A stretch of DNA of 7,006 nucleotides from positions 1 through 7,006 of the forward strand of contig JACQPZ010000200.1 of NCBI GenBank assembly GCA_016207265.1, in the 5' to 3' direction. Below the pieces are notes generated by a model. That model was not told the origin of the DNA, did no database searches, and saw nothing but the letters and a program-made list of their open reading frames with translations. How positions within the stretch are numbered: position 1 is the first letter of the stretch; every line of letters starts with the position of its first letter. The position numbers were made by a program, and so were the translations under genes. Source of the DNA: Candidatus Latescibacterota bacterium. Its GTDB lineage: Bacteria > Eisenbacteria > RBG-16-71-46 > SZUA-252. Below, in pieces: positions 1 to 5,692 of this stretch.

Positions 1-704
1 CCCTGCTCGTGCGCGGTCCCCGTGACCACGAACCGCGCCCCGGCCGCCGCGAGGGCCGCCGCCTCGGCGGGCCGGCGCACGCCGCCGCCGACCGCGACGG
101 GGATCCGCGACGCGCGGGAAACCGCGCGAACCAGGGAAGCCGGAACCGTCGTGGCAGAGCCGCTCCCGCCTTCGAGGTAGACGAGCGACATCCCCAGGCA
201 CGCCGCCGCCTGCGCGTGCCACACGGTCTCGTCGGGCGGATCGCTCGGAAGCGGCGTCGTGCCAGTGACGCGCGCGACCGCCGATCGGCCCACGGCCCCG
301 ACCAGAAGGTAGGCCGTCGCGATCGGCTCGATCCCCCACGCGAGCACGCGCGGGGCCGCCCGAAGCTGCTCCTCGATCAGAAAGCGGGGATCCCGCCCCG
401 AGAGAAGCGAGAGGAAGAGGACCGCGTCCGCCTCCTCGTGGAGCTGATCGGAGCCGCCGGGAAAGAGAATCAGCGGGAGCCCGGACCCGCGGCGGATGGC
501 GCGGAGCACCGGCGTCGGATCGCGCTCGAACGGCGTGCTGCTTCCAAAGAGAATCGCGTCCGCCGACGCGCGCTCGCATTCGCGGGCGAGGGCGAAGGCG
601 CGCTCCGGGGTGGATCGGTCCGGATCGATGAGCACGAGGTGCGCCGCGCCTTGGCGCCGTGCGGAATCGCTGAGGTCCGCCCACACGCGACCCGCCGCCC
701 TCAT
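1..704 (-). CDS. geranylgeranylglyceryl phosphate synthase family protein, group II type (3' end missing)
   Basis: The frame opens at the ATG at 704, overlapping the alaS TGA (ATGA), and stays open through 234 codons to the left edge, so the C-terminus is missing. It has the full set of GGGP synthase (TIM-barrel, PcrB-like) motifs: HLVLIDPD at 22-29, whose acidic residues should bind Mg and the glycerol-1-phosphate side; GSS at 54-56; ILFPGGSDQ at 79-87; FLSLLSGRDP at 97-106; GIEPIATAYLLV at 124-135; GMSLVYLEGGSGS at 171-183; VGGGVRRP at 205-212; and VVTGTAHE at 226-233. The family joins sn-glycerol-1-phosphate to a polyprenyl diphosphate, the first committed ether bond of archaeal lipids. 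IDPD, LFPG, SLLSGRDP and VTGT match group II enzymes of archaea and Bacteroidetes rather than Firmicutes PcrB. Typical group II proteins run about 230-260 residues, so little is lost. Prenyl chain length and product are not predictable from this view. Confidence 0.92.
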   Translation of the reverse strand, partial: MRAAGRVWADLSDSARRQGAAHLVLIDPDRSTPERAFALARECERASADAILFGSSTPFERDPTPVLRAIRRGSGLPLILFPGGSDQLHEEADAVLFLSLLSGRDPRFLIEEQLRAAPRVLAWGIEPIATAYLLVGAVGRSAVARVTGTTPLPSDPPDETVWHAQAAACLGMSLVYLEGGSGSATTVPASLVRAVSRASRIPVAVGGGVRRPAEAAALAAAGARFVVTGTAHEQ

Positions 705-3400
705 CCGGCCCGCTTCCCGGCGTCGAGCGTCTTGTCCACCGCCTTCAGCCGGGCGCGGGCGTACGCGCGGCCCCGCTCCAGCACATCCCGGATACGCGAT
801 GCGTCGCGCGCGCCGGCCACCGCCAACTCAGGCCTCCCGCCTCCTTTGCCCTGGACGATCGAAACGGCGTCGCCCGCCCAGGCGGGAGCCGTGAAGTCCG
901 GGCCCATGGCGGACACGAGGGCGGCTCCGGCCGTCGCGACCACCGAGAGCTTCCCGTCGATCTCGGCCGCCAGCATGGCGGCGCCCCGAGGAAGCCTCCC
1001 GCGGATCACGTCGGCCGCATCCCGCAGCTCCTGGACCTCCTTCGCATTCACCTGCGCGACGATGAGCGGCGGATCCCCGGAGCGGGCGGCCTCCTCGATC
1101 AATCGCTCGACCTCGGCCTTGAGTCCCTCGCGGCTCTGTTTCGCCAGCGATTCGTTCGCCTCGCGAAGCTCCCGCTGGATGTCCGCGACGCGCCCCACGA
1201 GCCGATCCGGCGTGGCGCCCAGGCGGGCCGAAAGCTCGCGCAGGAGCGCGCGGTCCTCCTCGGCGCGCCGGTAGGCCGGCGCGCCGGTCAGAGCCTCGAT
1301 CCGCCGGGTGCCCGAGGCGATCGCCGCCTCGGACTCGATCCGAAAGTAGCCGATCTCGCCCGTGCGCCGCACATGGCATCCGCCACAGAGCTCGCGGCTG
1401 AACCCGGGGACGACGACCTGCCGGACCCGCTCTCCGTACTTTTCCCCGAAGAGCGCCATGGCTCCCTTCTCCTGCGCCTCCTCGAGCGAGGTCGTTTCGG
1501 TCTCGACCGGGAGATCTTCGAGAACCTTCCCGTTCACGAGCGCTTCGATCGCGCGGAGGTCCTCCGGCGCCATCGCCCTCGCGTGCGTGAAGTCGAACCG
1601 CAACCGATCGGGAGCGACGAGCGAGCCCGCCTGCTTGAGCTGCGCGCCGAATCGATGCCTCAGGGCCGCGTGCAAGAGGTGCGTCGCGGTGTGGTTCCGC
1701 TGCGTGGCGGCCCGCTTCAGCGCGTCCACGGTGGCGCGGTAGGGGCCGGCATGGAGCGTCGCGGGCGACCCCTCGACCCACTCGGCCCGGTGGATCACGC
1801 GGTCGGAGTCTTTGTAGACGTCCACGACGCGGAGCACGACCCGCGGAGACCCGGGAGCGGATTCGAGCACCCCCGTGTCCGCGACCTGGCCGCCCGCCTC
1901 GGCGTAGAAGGGCGTCACATCCAGCACGAACTCGATCGCGGGCGGCCCCTCCGCTCCGGGGACTTCTCTTGAGTCGCGGATCCGCACGCCGTCCACGTCC
2001 CACCGGTCGTACCCCACGAACTTGGAATGCGCCCCCTTCGTGAGCCCGAGCCACTCTCCGGCTGCGCCCTGCCGCGCGGCGAAGCGCGCCGCCTTGCGCG
2101 CCCGCTCCCGCTGCTCCTCCATGGCCGCCTCGTACGCGGGAAGATCCACGTCGAGCCCCCGCTCCGCCGCCATCTCGGCCGTGAGGTCGATCGGAAATCC
2201 GAACGTGTCGTAGAGCTGGAACGCGATCTGTCCCGGGAAGACTCGCTGCCGCTTCTTCTCGAGATCCGCCGCCGTCTCCTCGAATCGCGCGACGCCCTGC
2301 TCCAGGGTTTGCGCGAACCGCTCCTCCTCCTCGAGGATCGCCTGGGCGACCGCGGATTCTTCCCGCTTGAGATATGCGTACTCCTCGTAGCCCGCCATCC
2401 GGGACACCACGGTCGGCACGAGGCGCGAGAGAAACGCGCCCTCGATTCCCAGGTCCCGCCCGAAGCGCGCAGCGCGGCGGAGAAGCCGCCGCACGACGTA
2501 TCCGCGGCCCTCGTTCGAAGGGCGCACGCCCTCGGCGTACGCGAACACGAGCGCGCGGGCGTGGTCCGTGATCACGCGCGCGGCACGACGCCCCCGATCC
2601 GTGGCCGCCGCCTTCGCCGAGCCGAGCCTTCGGGCGGCGTCCCCGATCGGGAGGAGGAGGTCGTTCTCGAAGACCGAGGCCGACCCTTGCAGGATCATCG
2701 CGAGACGCTCGAGCCCCATCCCGGTGTCGATGCCGCGGTTCGCGAGCGGCGTCCGCTCGCCCGTGGGCGCCTGGTCGAACTGCGGGAACACGAGATTCCA
2801 GAATTCGAGATATCGCTCGCACTCGCAGCCCGGCGCGCAATCGGGGCGGCCGCAGCCGACGCCCTTGCCCTGATCCCAATAGATCTCGGAGCAGGGCCCG
2901 CAGGCGCCGGATCCCCCCGCCGGACCCCAGAAGTTGTCCTTCTCGTCGAGCCGGGTGACCCGCTTCGCGCCCAGGCCGATATGCTTCGCCCAGAGATCGA
3001 ACGCTTCCTGGTCGTCCCGATAGACCGAGGGGTAGAGGCGCTCTGCCTGCATCCCCAGGACGTCGGTCGTGAACTCCCACGCCCACTCGATCGCCTCCTT
3101 CTTGAAGTAGTCCCCGAAGGAGAAATTCCCCAGCATCTCGAATAAGGTCATGTGGCGCACGGTGACGCCGACCAATTCGACGTCGGTCAGACGGAGGCAT
3201 CGCTGGACGGTCACGGCGCGGCGGTGCGGAGGCGGAAGGGGCGAGGAGAAGATGGGCTTGAACGGGACCATCCCCGCCGACGTGAAGAGGAGCGTGGGGT
3301 CCCCGAGCGGAACCAGCGGTGCCTGGGGAAGGTGCGGGTGGCCTCGATCGTTGAAGAAATCGATAAAGAGGCGGCGCAGCCCGTCGCTTTCCCTCTGCAT
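701..3400 (-). CDS. alaS: alanyl-tRNA synthetase
   Basis: The 899-residue protein has the full bacterial AlaRS architecture. The class II catalytic core includes LLFTSAGMVPFKPIF (37-51), the motif 2 region RHMTLFEMLGNFSFGDYF (82-99), GGSGACGPCSEIYWD (162-176) and motif 3 GMGLER (227-232). The editing domain, which clears mischarged Ser- and Gly-tRNA(Ala), has HTATH (His570, His574) and CGGCH (Cys672, Cys676-adjacent His676). The C-Ala domain ends with the glycine-rich GKGGGRPELA (851-860). A cysteine cluster at C183, C188, C192 and C194 just before LEFWNLVF resembles the Cys-rich insert of many bacterial AlaRS proteins and may bind zinc. The block that reads GGKHND in many bacteria is shortened here to LTDVELVG (71-78). 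AlaRS charges tRNA(Ala) in the cytoplasm. The start overlaps the recX stop by one base and the stop overlaps the next gene by four. Confidence 0.98.
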   Translation of the reverse strand: MQRESDGLRRLFIDFFNDRGHPHLPQAPLVPLGDPTLLFTSAGMVPFKPIFSSPLPPPHRRAVTVQRCLRLTDVELVGVTVRHMTLFEMLGNFSFGDYFKKEAIEWAWEFTTDVLGMQAERLYPSVYRDDQEAFDLWAKHIGLGAKRVTRLDEKDNFWGPAGGSGACGPCSEIYWDQGKGVGCGRPDCAPGCECERYLEFWNLVFPQFDQAPTGERTPLANRGIDTGMGLERLAMILQGSASVFENDLLLPIGDAARRLGSAKAAATDRGRRAARVITDHARALVFAYAEGVRPSNEGRGYVVRRLLRRAARFGRDLGIEGAFLSRLVPTVVSRMAGYEEYAYLKREESAVAQAILEEEERFAQTLEQGVARFEETAADLEKKRQRVFPGQIAFQLYDTFGFPIDLTAEMAAERGLDVDLPAYEAAMEEQRERARKAARFAARQGAAGEWLGLTKGAHSKFVGYDRWDVDGVRIRDSREVPGAEGPPAIEFVLDVTPFYAEAGGQVADTGVLESAPGSPRVVLRVVDVYKDSDRVIHRAEWVEGSPATLHAGPYRATVDALKRAATQRNHTATHLLHAALRHRFGAQLKQAGSLVAPDRLRFDFTHARAMAPEDLRAIEALVNGKVLEDLPVETETTSLEEAQEKGAMALFGEKYGERVRQVVVPGFSRELCGGCHVRRTGEIGYFRIESEAAIASGTRRIEALTGAPAYRRAEEDRALLRELSARLGATPDRLVGRVADIQRELREANESLAKQSREGLKAEVERLIEEAARSGDPPLIVAQVNAKEVQELRDAADVIRGRLPRGAAMLAAEIDGKLSVVATAGAALVSAMGPDFTAPAWAGDAVSIVQGKGGGRPELAVAGARDASRIRDVLERGRAYARARLKAVDKTLDAGKRAG

Positions 3401-3915
3401 CAGCTCATCCCCTCGGCTTCCTCTCCCAGGAGATCGCGTATCGTGTCCCAACCGAAGCCGCGCCTCGCGAGCGCCTGTTCGAGGCGCCGGCGGATCACGT
3501 CGGGCTTCCGCCCCGCGTATCGCGGTCGGACCTGAGCCAGGGCGGCCGCGGCCCGCTCCCCCTCGGCCGCGAGGGAACGGTCCACGAGATCGGGATCCTC
3601 GTGAAGGAGCGCGTCCAGCTTTTGAACGAGCGCGTCCGGCACGCCCCGCCGTCTCAACTTCAGCTCGAGAAGCCGCCTGCCTTGGGGCGAACGCATGAGC
3701 TCGGTGCGCAGGAACGAACGGACGAACGCGCGGTCGTCCAGGAGCTTGACACGCCTCAGGCGCTCGACCGCCCGCGCCACGGCGTCCGCGTGGAATCCGC
3801 GCTCCAGAAGACGGCCTTCCACCTCCCGCGCGGTTCGCGGTCCGCGGGCGAGAATCCGGAGCGCCGCTTCCTTCGCGGCGTCCTCGGATCCCGCCCGCTC
3901 GGGACTCAGCGTCAT
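3400..3915 (-). CDS. recX: RecX, regulator of RecA
   Basis: The 171-residue protein is the usual length for RecX and is helical throughout, as expected for its tandem three-helix repeats. The family signature is clear: LLDDRAFVRSFLRTEL at 58-73, then GRRLLELKLRRRGV at 79-92, and a last repeat with RRRLEQALARRGF at 142-154. RecX binds along RecA filaments and usually inhibits their extension and ATPase activity, limiting recombination and SOS signalling. The ATG at 3915 lies 4 bp after the recA stop. The only purine-rich tract, in the recA tail, is over 20 nt upstream, so translation probably depends on ribosomes finishing recA. This would keep RecX below RecA, as is known in other bacteria. 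The stop TGA shares its A with the alaS start. Confidence 0.95.
   Translation of the reverse strand: MTLSPERAGSEDAAKEAALRILARGPRTAREVEGRLLERGFHADAVARAVERLRRVKLLDDRAFVRSFLRTELMRSPQGRRLLELKLRRRGVPDALVQKLDALLHEDPDLVDRSLAAEGERAAAALAQVRPRYAGRKPDVIRRRLEQALARRGFGWDTIRDLLGEEAEGMS
3409..3414 (-). promoter_or_regulatory. alaS ribosome binding site within the recX 3' end
   Basis: GAGGGG on the minus strand sits 8 nt before the ATG at 3400 and inside the last codons of recX. It decides the alaS start: an in-frame ATG at 3451 would add 17 residues (MGHDTRSPGRG...) that have no counterpart in alanyl-tRNA synthetases and would overlap recX by 52 nt. Confidence 0.7.
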
Positions 3916-3919
3916 CGGC

Positions 3920-5005
3920 CTAGATGCGGACCCGGCGCTCTCCCCTTCCGTCCGCGGCCGCGGCGGGCTCCGCGGCCGGAGCCGCCCGCGTGAGCCCGAG
4001 GGCTTCGCGGAGCTTGGCCAGGAGCTCGGCCGTCGCGTCCTGGTGCTCCTTCAGCCAGAGCCGCGCGTTCTCGCGTCCCTGGCCGATCCGCTCCTCGCCG
4101 TACGAGAACCACGTGCCGCTCTTCTGCACCAGATTCCGCTCGATCGCGAGGTCCAGAAGCTCTCCTTCGCGGGAGATGCCCTCGTTGTACAGGATGTCGA
4201 ACTCCGCCTCCTTGAAGGGGGCGGCGACCTTGTTCTTCACGACCTTGACCTTGACGTGGCTCCCGATCACGTTGTCTCCGTCCTTGATCGCGCCGATGCG
4301 GCGGATGTCCATGCGCACCGAGGCGTAGAACTTGAGCGCGCGGCCTCCCGTCGTCGTCTCGGGATTGCCGAACATGACGCCGATCTGCATCCGGATCTGA
4401 TTGATAAAGATCACGGTCGTGCGGGACTTGGAGATCGTGCCGGTCAGCTTTCGGAGCGCCTGAGACATGAGCCGCGCCTGGAGCCCCATGTGGGCGTCGC
4501 CCATCTCGCCCTCGATCTCGGCCTTGGGGACCAGCGCCGCCACCGAGTCGATCACGATCACGTCGACCGCCCCGCTCCGCACGAGGTGCTCCGCGATCTC
4601 GAGGGCCTCCTCGCCCGTGTCGGGCTGGGCCACGTGCAGGTTCTCGATATCCACGCCGAGCTTCTTCGCGTACGCGGCGTCCAGCGCGTGCTCCGCGTCG
4701 ATGAAGACCGCGTTTCCGCCCGCCTTCTGCGCGTGCGCGATGATGCTCAGCGTGAGGGTCGTCTTCCCCGAGGATTCGGGCCCGTAGACCTCGATCACGC
4801 GGCCGCGCGGCACGCCTCCGATTCCCAGGGCGGCGTCCAGCGCGATCGAGCCCGTGGGAATCGAGTCCACCTGGACCCGCGCCGACTCCTCGCCCAGCTT
4901 CATGATGGCGCCCTTCCCGAACTGCCGCTCGATCTGCTGGACCGCGAGCTCGAGCGCCTTGGAGCGTTCCTTCGACATCTCCCTCACTACCGGATTCACA
5001 CCCAT
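3920..5005 (-). CDS. recA: recombinase RecA
   Basis: This is a complete 361-residue RecA, the cytoplasmic ATPase that forms filaments on single-stranded DNA, carries out strand exchange and stimulates LexA self-cleavage. Visible features in order: the N-terminal helix region ending [10 protein letters not shown] (29-38); Walker A GPESSGKT at 75-82; FIDAEHALD at 101-109 with the catalytic Glu105; Walker B VIVID at 149-153; loop L1 around [10 protein letters not shown] (165-174); loop L2 beginning [20 protein letters not shown] at 202-221; then KFYASVR. All key residues are intact. The C-terminal tail after about residue 338 is Ala/Pro-rich and ends in a basic stretch (RGERRVRI), whereas the E. 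coli tail is acidic. Translation can also start at Met10 (4978), closer to the common family N-terminus. recX follows after 4 bp and thpR precedes by 120 bp. The strong ribosome binding site fits a highly expressed protein. Confidence 0.99.
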   Translation of the reverse strand: MGVNPVVREMSKERSKALELAVQQIERQFGKGAIMKLGEESARVQVDSIPTGSIALDAALGIGGVPRGRVIEVYGPESSGKTTLTLSIIAHAQKAGGNAVFIDAEHALDAAYAKKLGVDIENLHVAQPDTGEEALEIAEHLVRSGAVDVIVIDSVAALVPKAEIEGEMGDAHMGLQARLMSQALRKLTGTISKSRTTVIFINQIRMQIGVMFGNPETTTGGRALKFYASVRMDIRRIGAIKDGDNVIGSHVKVKVVKNKVAAPFKEAEFDILYNEGISREGELLDLAIERNLVQKSGTWFSYGEERIGQGRENARLWLKEHQDATAELLAKLREALGLTRAAPAAEPAAAADGRGERRVRI

Positions 5006-5013
5006 GTTCGAAT

Positions 5014-5021
5014 CTCCCCCT
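5014..5021 (-). promoter_or_regulatory. strong recA ribosome binding site
   Basis: AGGGGGAG on the minus strand lies 8 nt before the ATG at 5005. It is a strong Shine-Dalgarno match at good spacing and is the main reason for choosing that start over the ATG at 4978, which would remove nine residues and match the N-terminus of many RecA proteins ([10 protein letters not shown]). Confidence 0.7.
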
Positions 5022-5041
5022 GCGCGTCTTGAGGCGAGCCC

Positions 5042-5056
5042 AACCGGTCGCCGGTT
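5042..5056. promoter_or_regulatory. perfect palindrome upstream of recA, candidate operator or leader hairpin
   Basis: The sequence AACCGG-TCG-CCGGTT is a perfect 6+3+6 inverted repeat, ending 36 bp upstream of the recA start and about 20 bp upstream of its ribosome binding site. As DNA it has the size and symmetry of a dimeric repressor site; as RNA it could form a six-pair stem with a 3-nt loop in the recA leader. It does not match LexA consensus sequences known to me. There is no downstream U-tract, so it is not a terminator. Confidence 0.35.
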
Positions 5057-5109
5057 CGGGTCGGGGCGAAGTTTTGGAATTCGAGACTTCGTTCGGGCGG
5101 GCGCCGCGG

Positions 5110-5136
5110 CGGGGTCCGGAGGCGATCAGGACCCCG
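5110..5136 (-). other. hairpin enclosing the thpR stop codon
   Basis: An 8-bp perfect inverted repeat pairs CGGGGTCC (5110-5117) with GGACCCCG (5129-5135 plus G5136). The 11-nt loop contains the thpR TGA (5128-5126). The stem is almost entirely G-C. On the transcribed strand it is followed by GC-rich sequence and not by a run of U, so it is not a standard intrinsic terminator. Plausible roles are partial attenuation, protection of the upstream mRNA's 3' end, or a processing point that separates the cinA-thpR message from recA. The base pairing is seen directly; the role is inferred. Confidence 0.5.
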
Positions 5137-5692
5137 GCTGCCGGAGGCGAACCTCCACCAGCGCAGTATAGCGGGCTCCGGCCGGATGTAGATCACTTTT
5201 CATGAGCGCGACCCGGTCGAGCCAGGCCCCGGCCGGCGCCGGCGGCGGGACGTACGCCCGCAGGGCGTCCAGCCCGCGCGCGGCCTCGCGGATCCGCCCG
5301 AGCGTGATGTGGGCGCGGAAGGGCTTGTCGGGCGGACCGAACCCGTCCCTCTGGAGGCACCCGTTCACCGCCTTCGCGAGCGCGACCGCTTCCGGCGCGC
5401 CCTCGGCGAGCGCCGCCCAAAGGACGCGCGGGCGGTTCATCGTCGGAAACGCCCCCAGCCCGCCCAGCTTCCCGGGGATCGCGGGGGATTCCTCGGCGCC
5501 GCGGCGGACCGACGCTCCCGCGCGGGCGGCCCCGGACTCTCCGAGGTCCCCCAGGAACCGAAGCGTCACGTGCAGGTTCTCGGGCTTCACCCACGAGATT
5601 CCCGACGTCGCCCCGGCGAGGTCCCGCTCCACGCCGCCCAGGTACTCGGCCCACGCGCCCGGAATGAGAAGCGCGACGAAGGATCGGATCAC
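5126..5692 (-). CDS. thpR: RNA 2',3'-cyclic 3'-phosphodiesterase (2'-5' RNA ligase/LigT family)
   Basis: The protein has 188 residues from the proposed GTG start, the usual size for ThpR/LigT. It carries the two H-x-T-x motifs that define the 2H phosphoesterase superfamily: HVTLRFLG at 41-48 and HITLGRI at 128-134. The opening IRSFVALLIP matches the family's conserved first strand, and FRAH leads into the second motif. Bacterial members hydrolyse RNA 2',3'-cyclic phosphates to 2'-phosphomonoesters; reversible 2'-5' ligation has been seen in vitro. The GTG at 5692 was chosen because it gives a 4-nt GTGA overlap with the cinA stop, has GGAG about 10 nt upstream, and places the conserved strand at residue 2. 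An in-frame ATG at 5743 would add 17 residues of low-complexity, Arg/Pro-rich sequence buried in cinA and is less likely. Between cinA and recA this gene is a known neighbour in several phyla. Its stop codon sits in the loop of a hairpin. Confidence 0.9.
   Translation of the reverse strand: MIRSFVALLIPGAWAEYLGGVERDLAGATSGISWVKPENLHVTLRFLGDLGESGAARAGASVRRGAEESPAIPGKLGGLGAFPTMNRPRVLWAALAEGAPEAVALAKAVNGCLQRDGFGPPDKPFRAHITLGRIREAARGLDALRAYVPPPAPAGAWLDRVALMKSDLHPAGARYTALVEVRLRQPGS

Larger units (their letters stand above)
5006..5125 (-). promoter_or_regulatory. thpR-recA intergenic region, probable recA leader/control region
   Basis: This 120-bp stretch is the only sizeable gap in the window, since every other junction overlaps or has 4 bp between genes. 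It is also locally richer in A/T around 5067-5090, where an EcoRI-like GAATTC lies inside a looser inverted repeat (CGAAGT at 5067-5072 and ACTTCG at 5086-5091, 13 nt apart). It contains the 5042-5056 palindrome and the recA ribosome binding site. recA is commonly expressed from its own damage-responsive promoter even inside operons, so a promoter and operator here would be expected. I could not find a convincing -35/-10 pair. A TATACT hexamer on the minus strand at 5170-5165, within the 3' end of thpR, is the best -10-like string but lacks a recognisable -35. No CTG-N10-CAG or GAAC-N4-GTTC LexA site is present. Confidence 0.45.

Noticed and set aside
9..1274. A 421-codon open frame on the plus strand opposite the GGGP synthase and the alaS 3' end
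   Set aside because: Its translation is Arg/Ala-rich with no recognisable domain, and it lies antisense to two clear protein families. Open antisense frames are expected at this GC content.
2027..3145. A 372-codon plus-strand frame opposite alaS
   Set aside because: Low-complexity Arg/Glu/Leu-rich translation antisense to the conserved AlaRS catalytic core; a composition shadow.
828..3200. A 790-codon minus-strand frame overlapping alaS in another phase
   Set aside because: Arg/Gly/Pro-rich out-of-frame translation of alaS; all AlaRS motifs are in the other frame.
3401..3451. Longer alaS beginning at the ATG at 3451
   Set aside because: The extra 17 residues do not match the family, would overlap recX by 52 nt, and the ATG at 3400 has a well-spaced GAGGGG.
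5001..5011. CGAAC next to the recA start, resembling half of a Bacillus-type LexA site
   Set aside because: The second half is GTGTG, not GTTCG, and it overlaps the start codon; only one half-site matches.
3695..5032. A 445-codon plus-strand frame covering recA and part of recX
   Set aside because: It mirrors the RecA coding sequence in antisense and has no family features of its own.
5110..5136. Intrinsic terminator after thpR
   Set aside because: The stem is good but no U-tract follows on the transcribed strand, so it was kept only as a hairpin.
5165..5170. TATACT on the minus strand as a recA -10 element
   Set aside because: The hexamer 17 nt upstream (ATCTAC) does not resemble a -35, the string is within thpR coding sequence, and a single hexamer is weak evidence.
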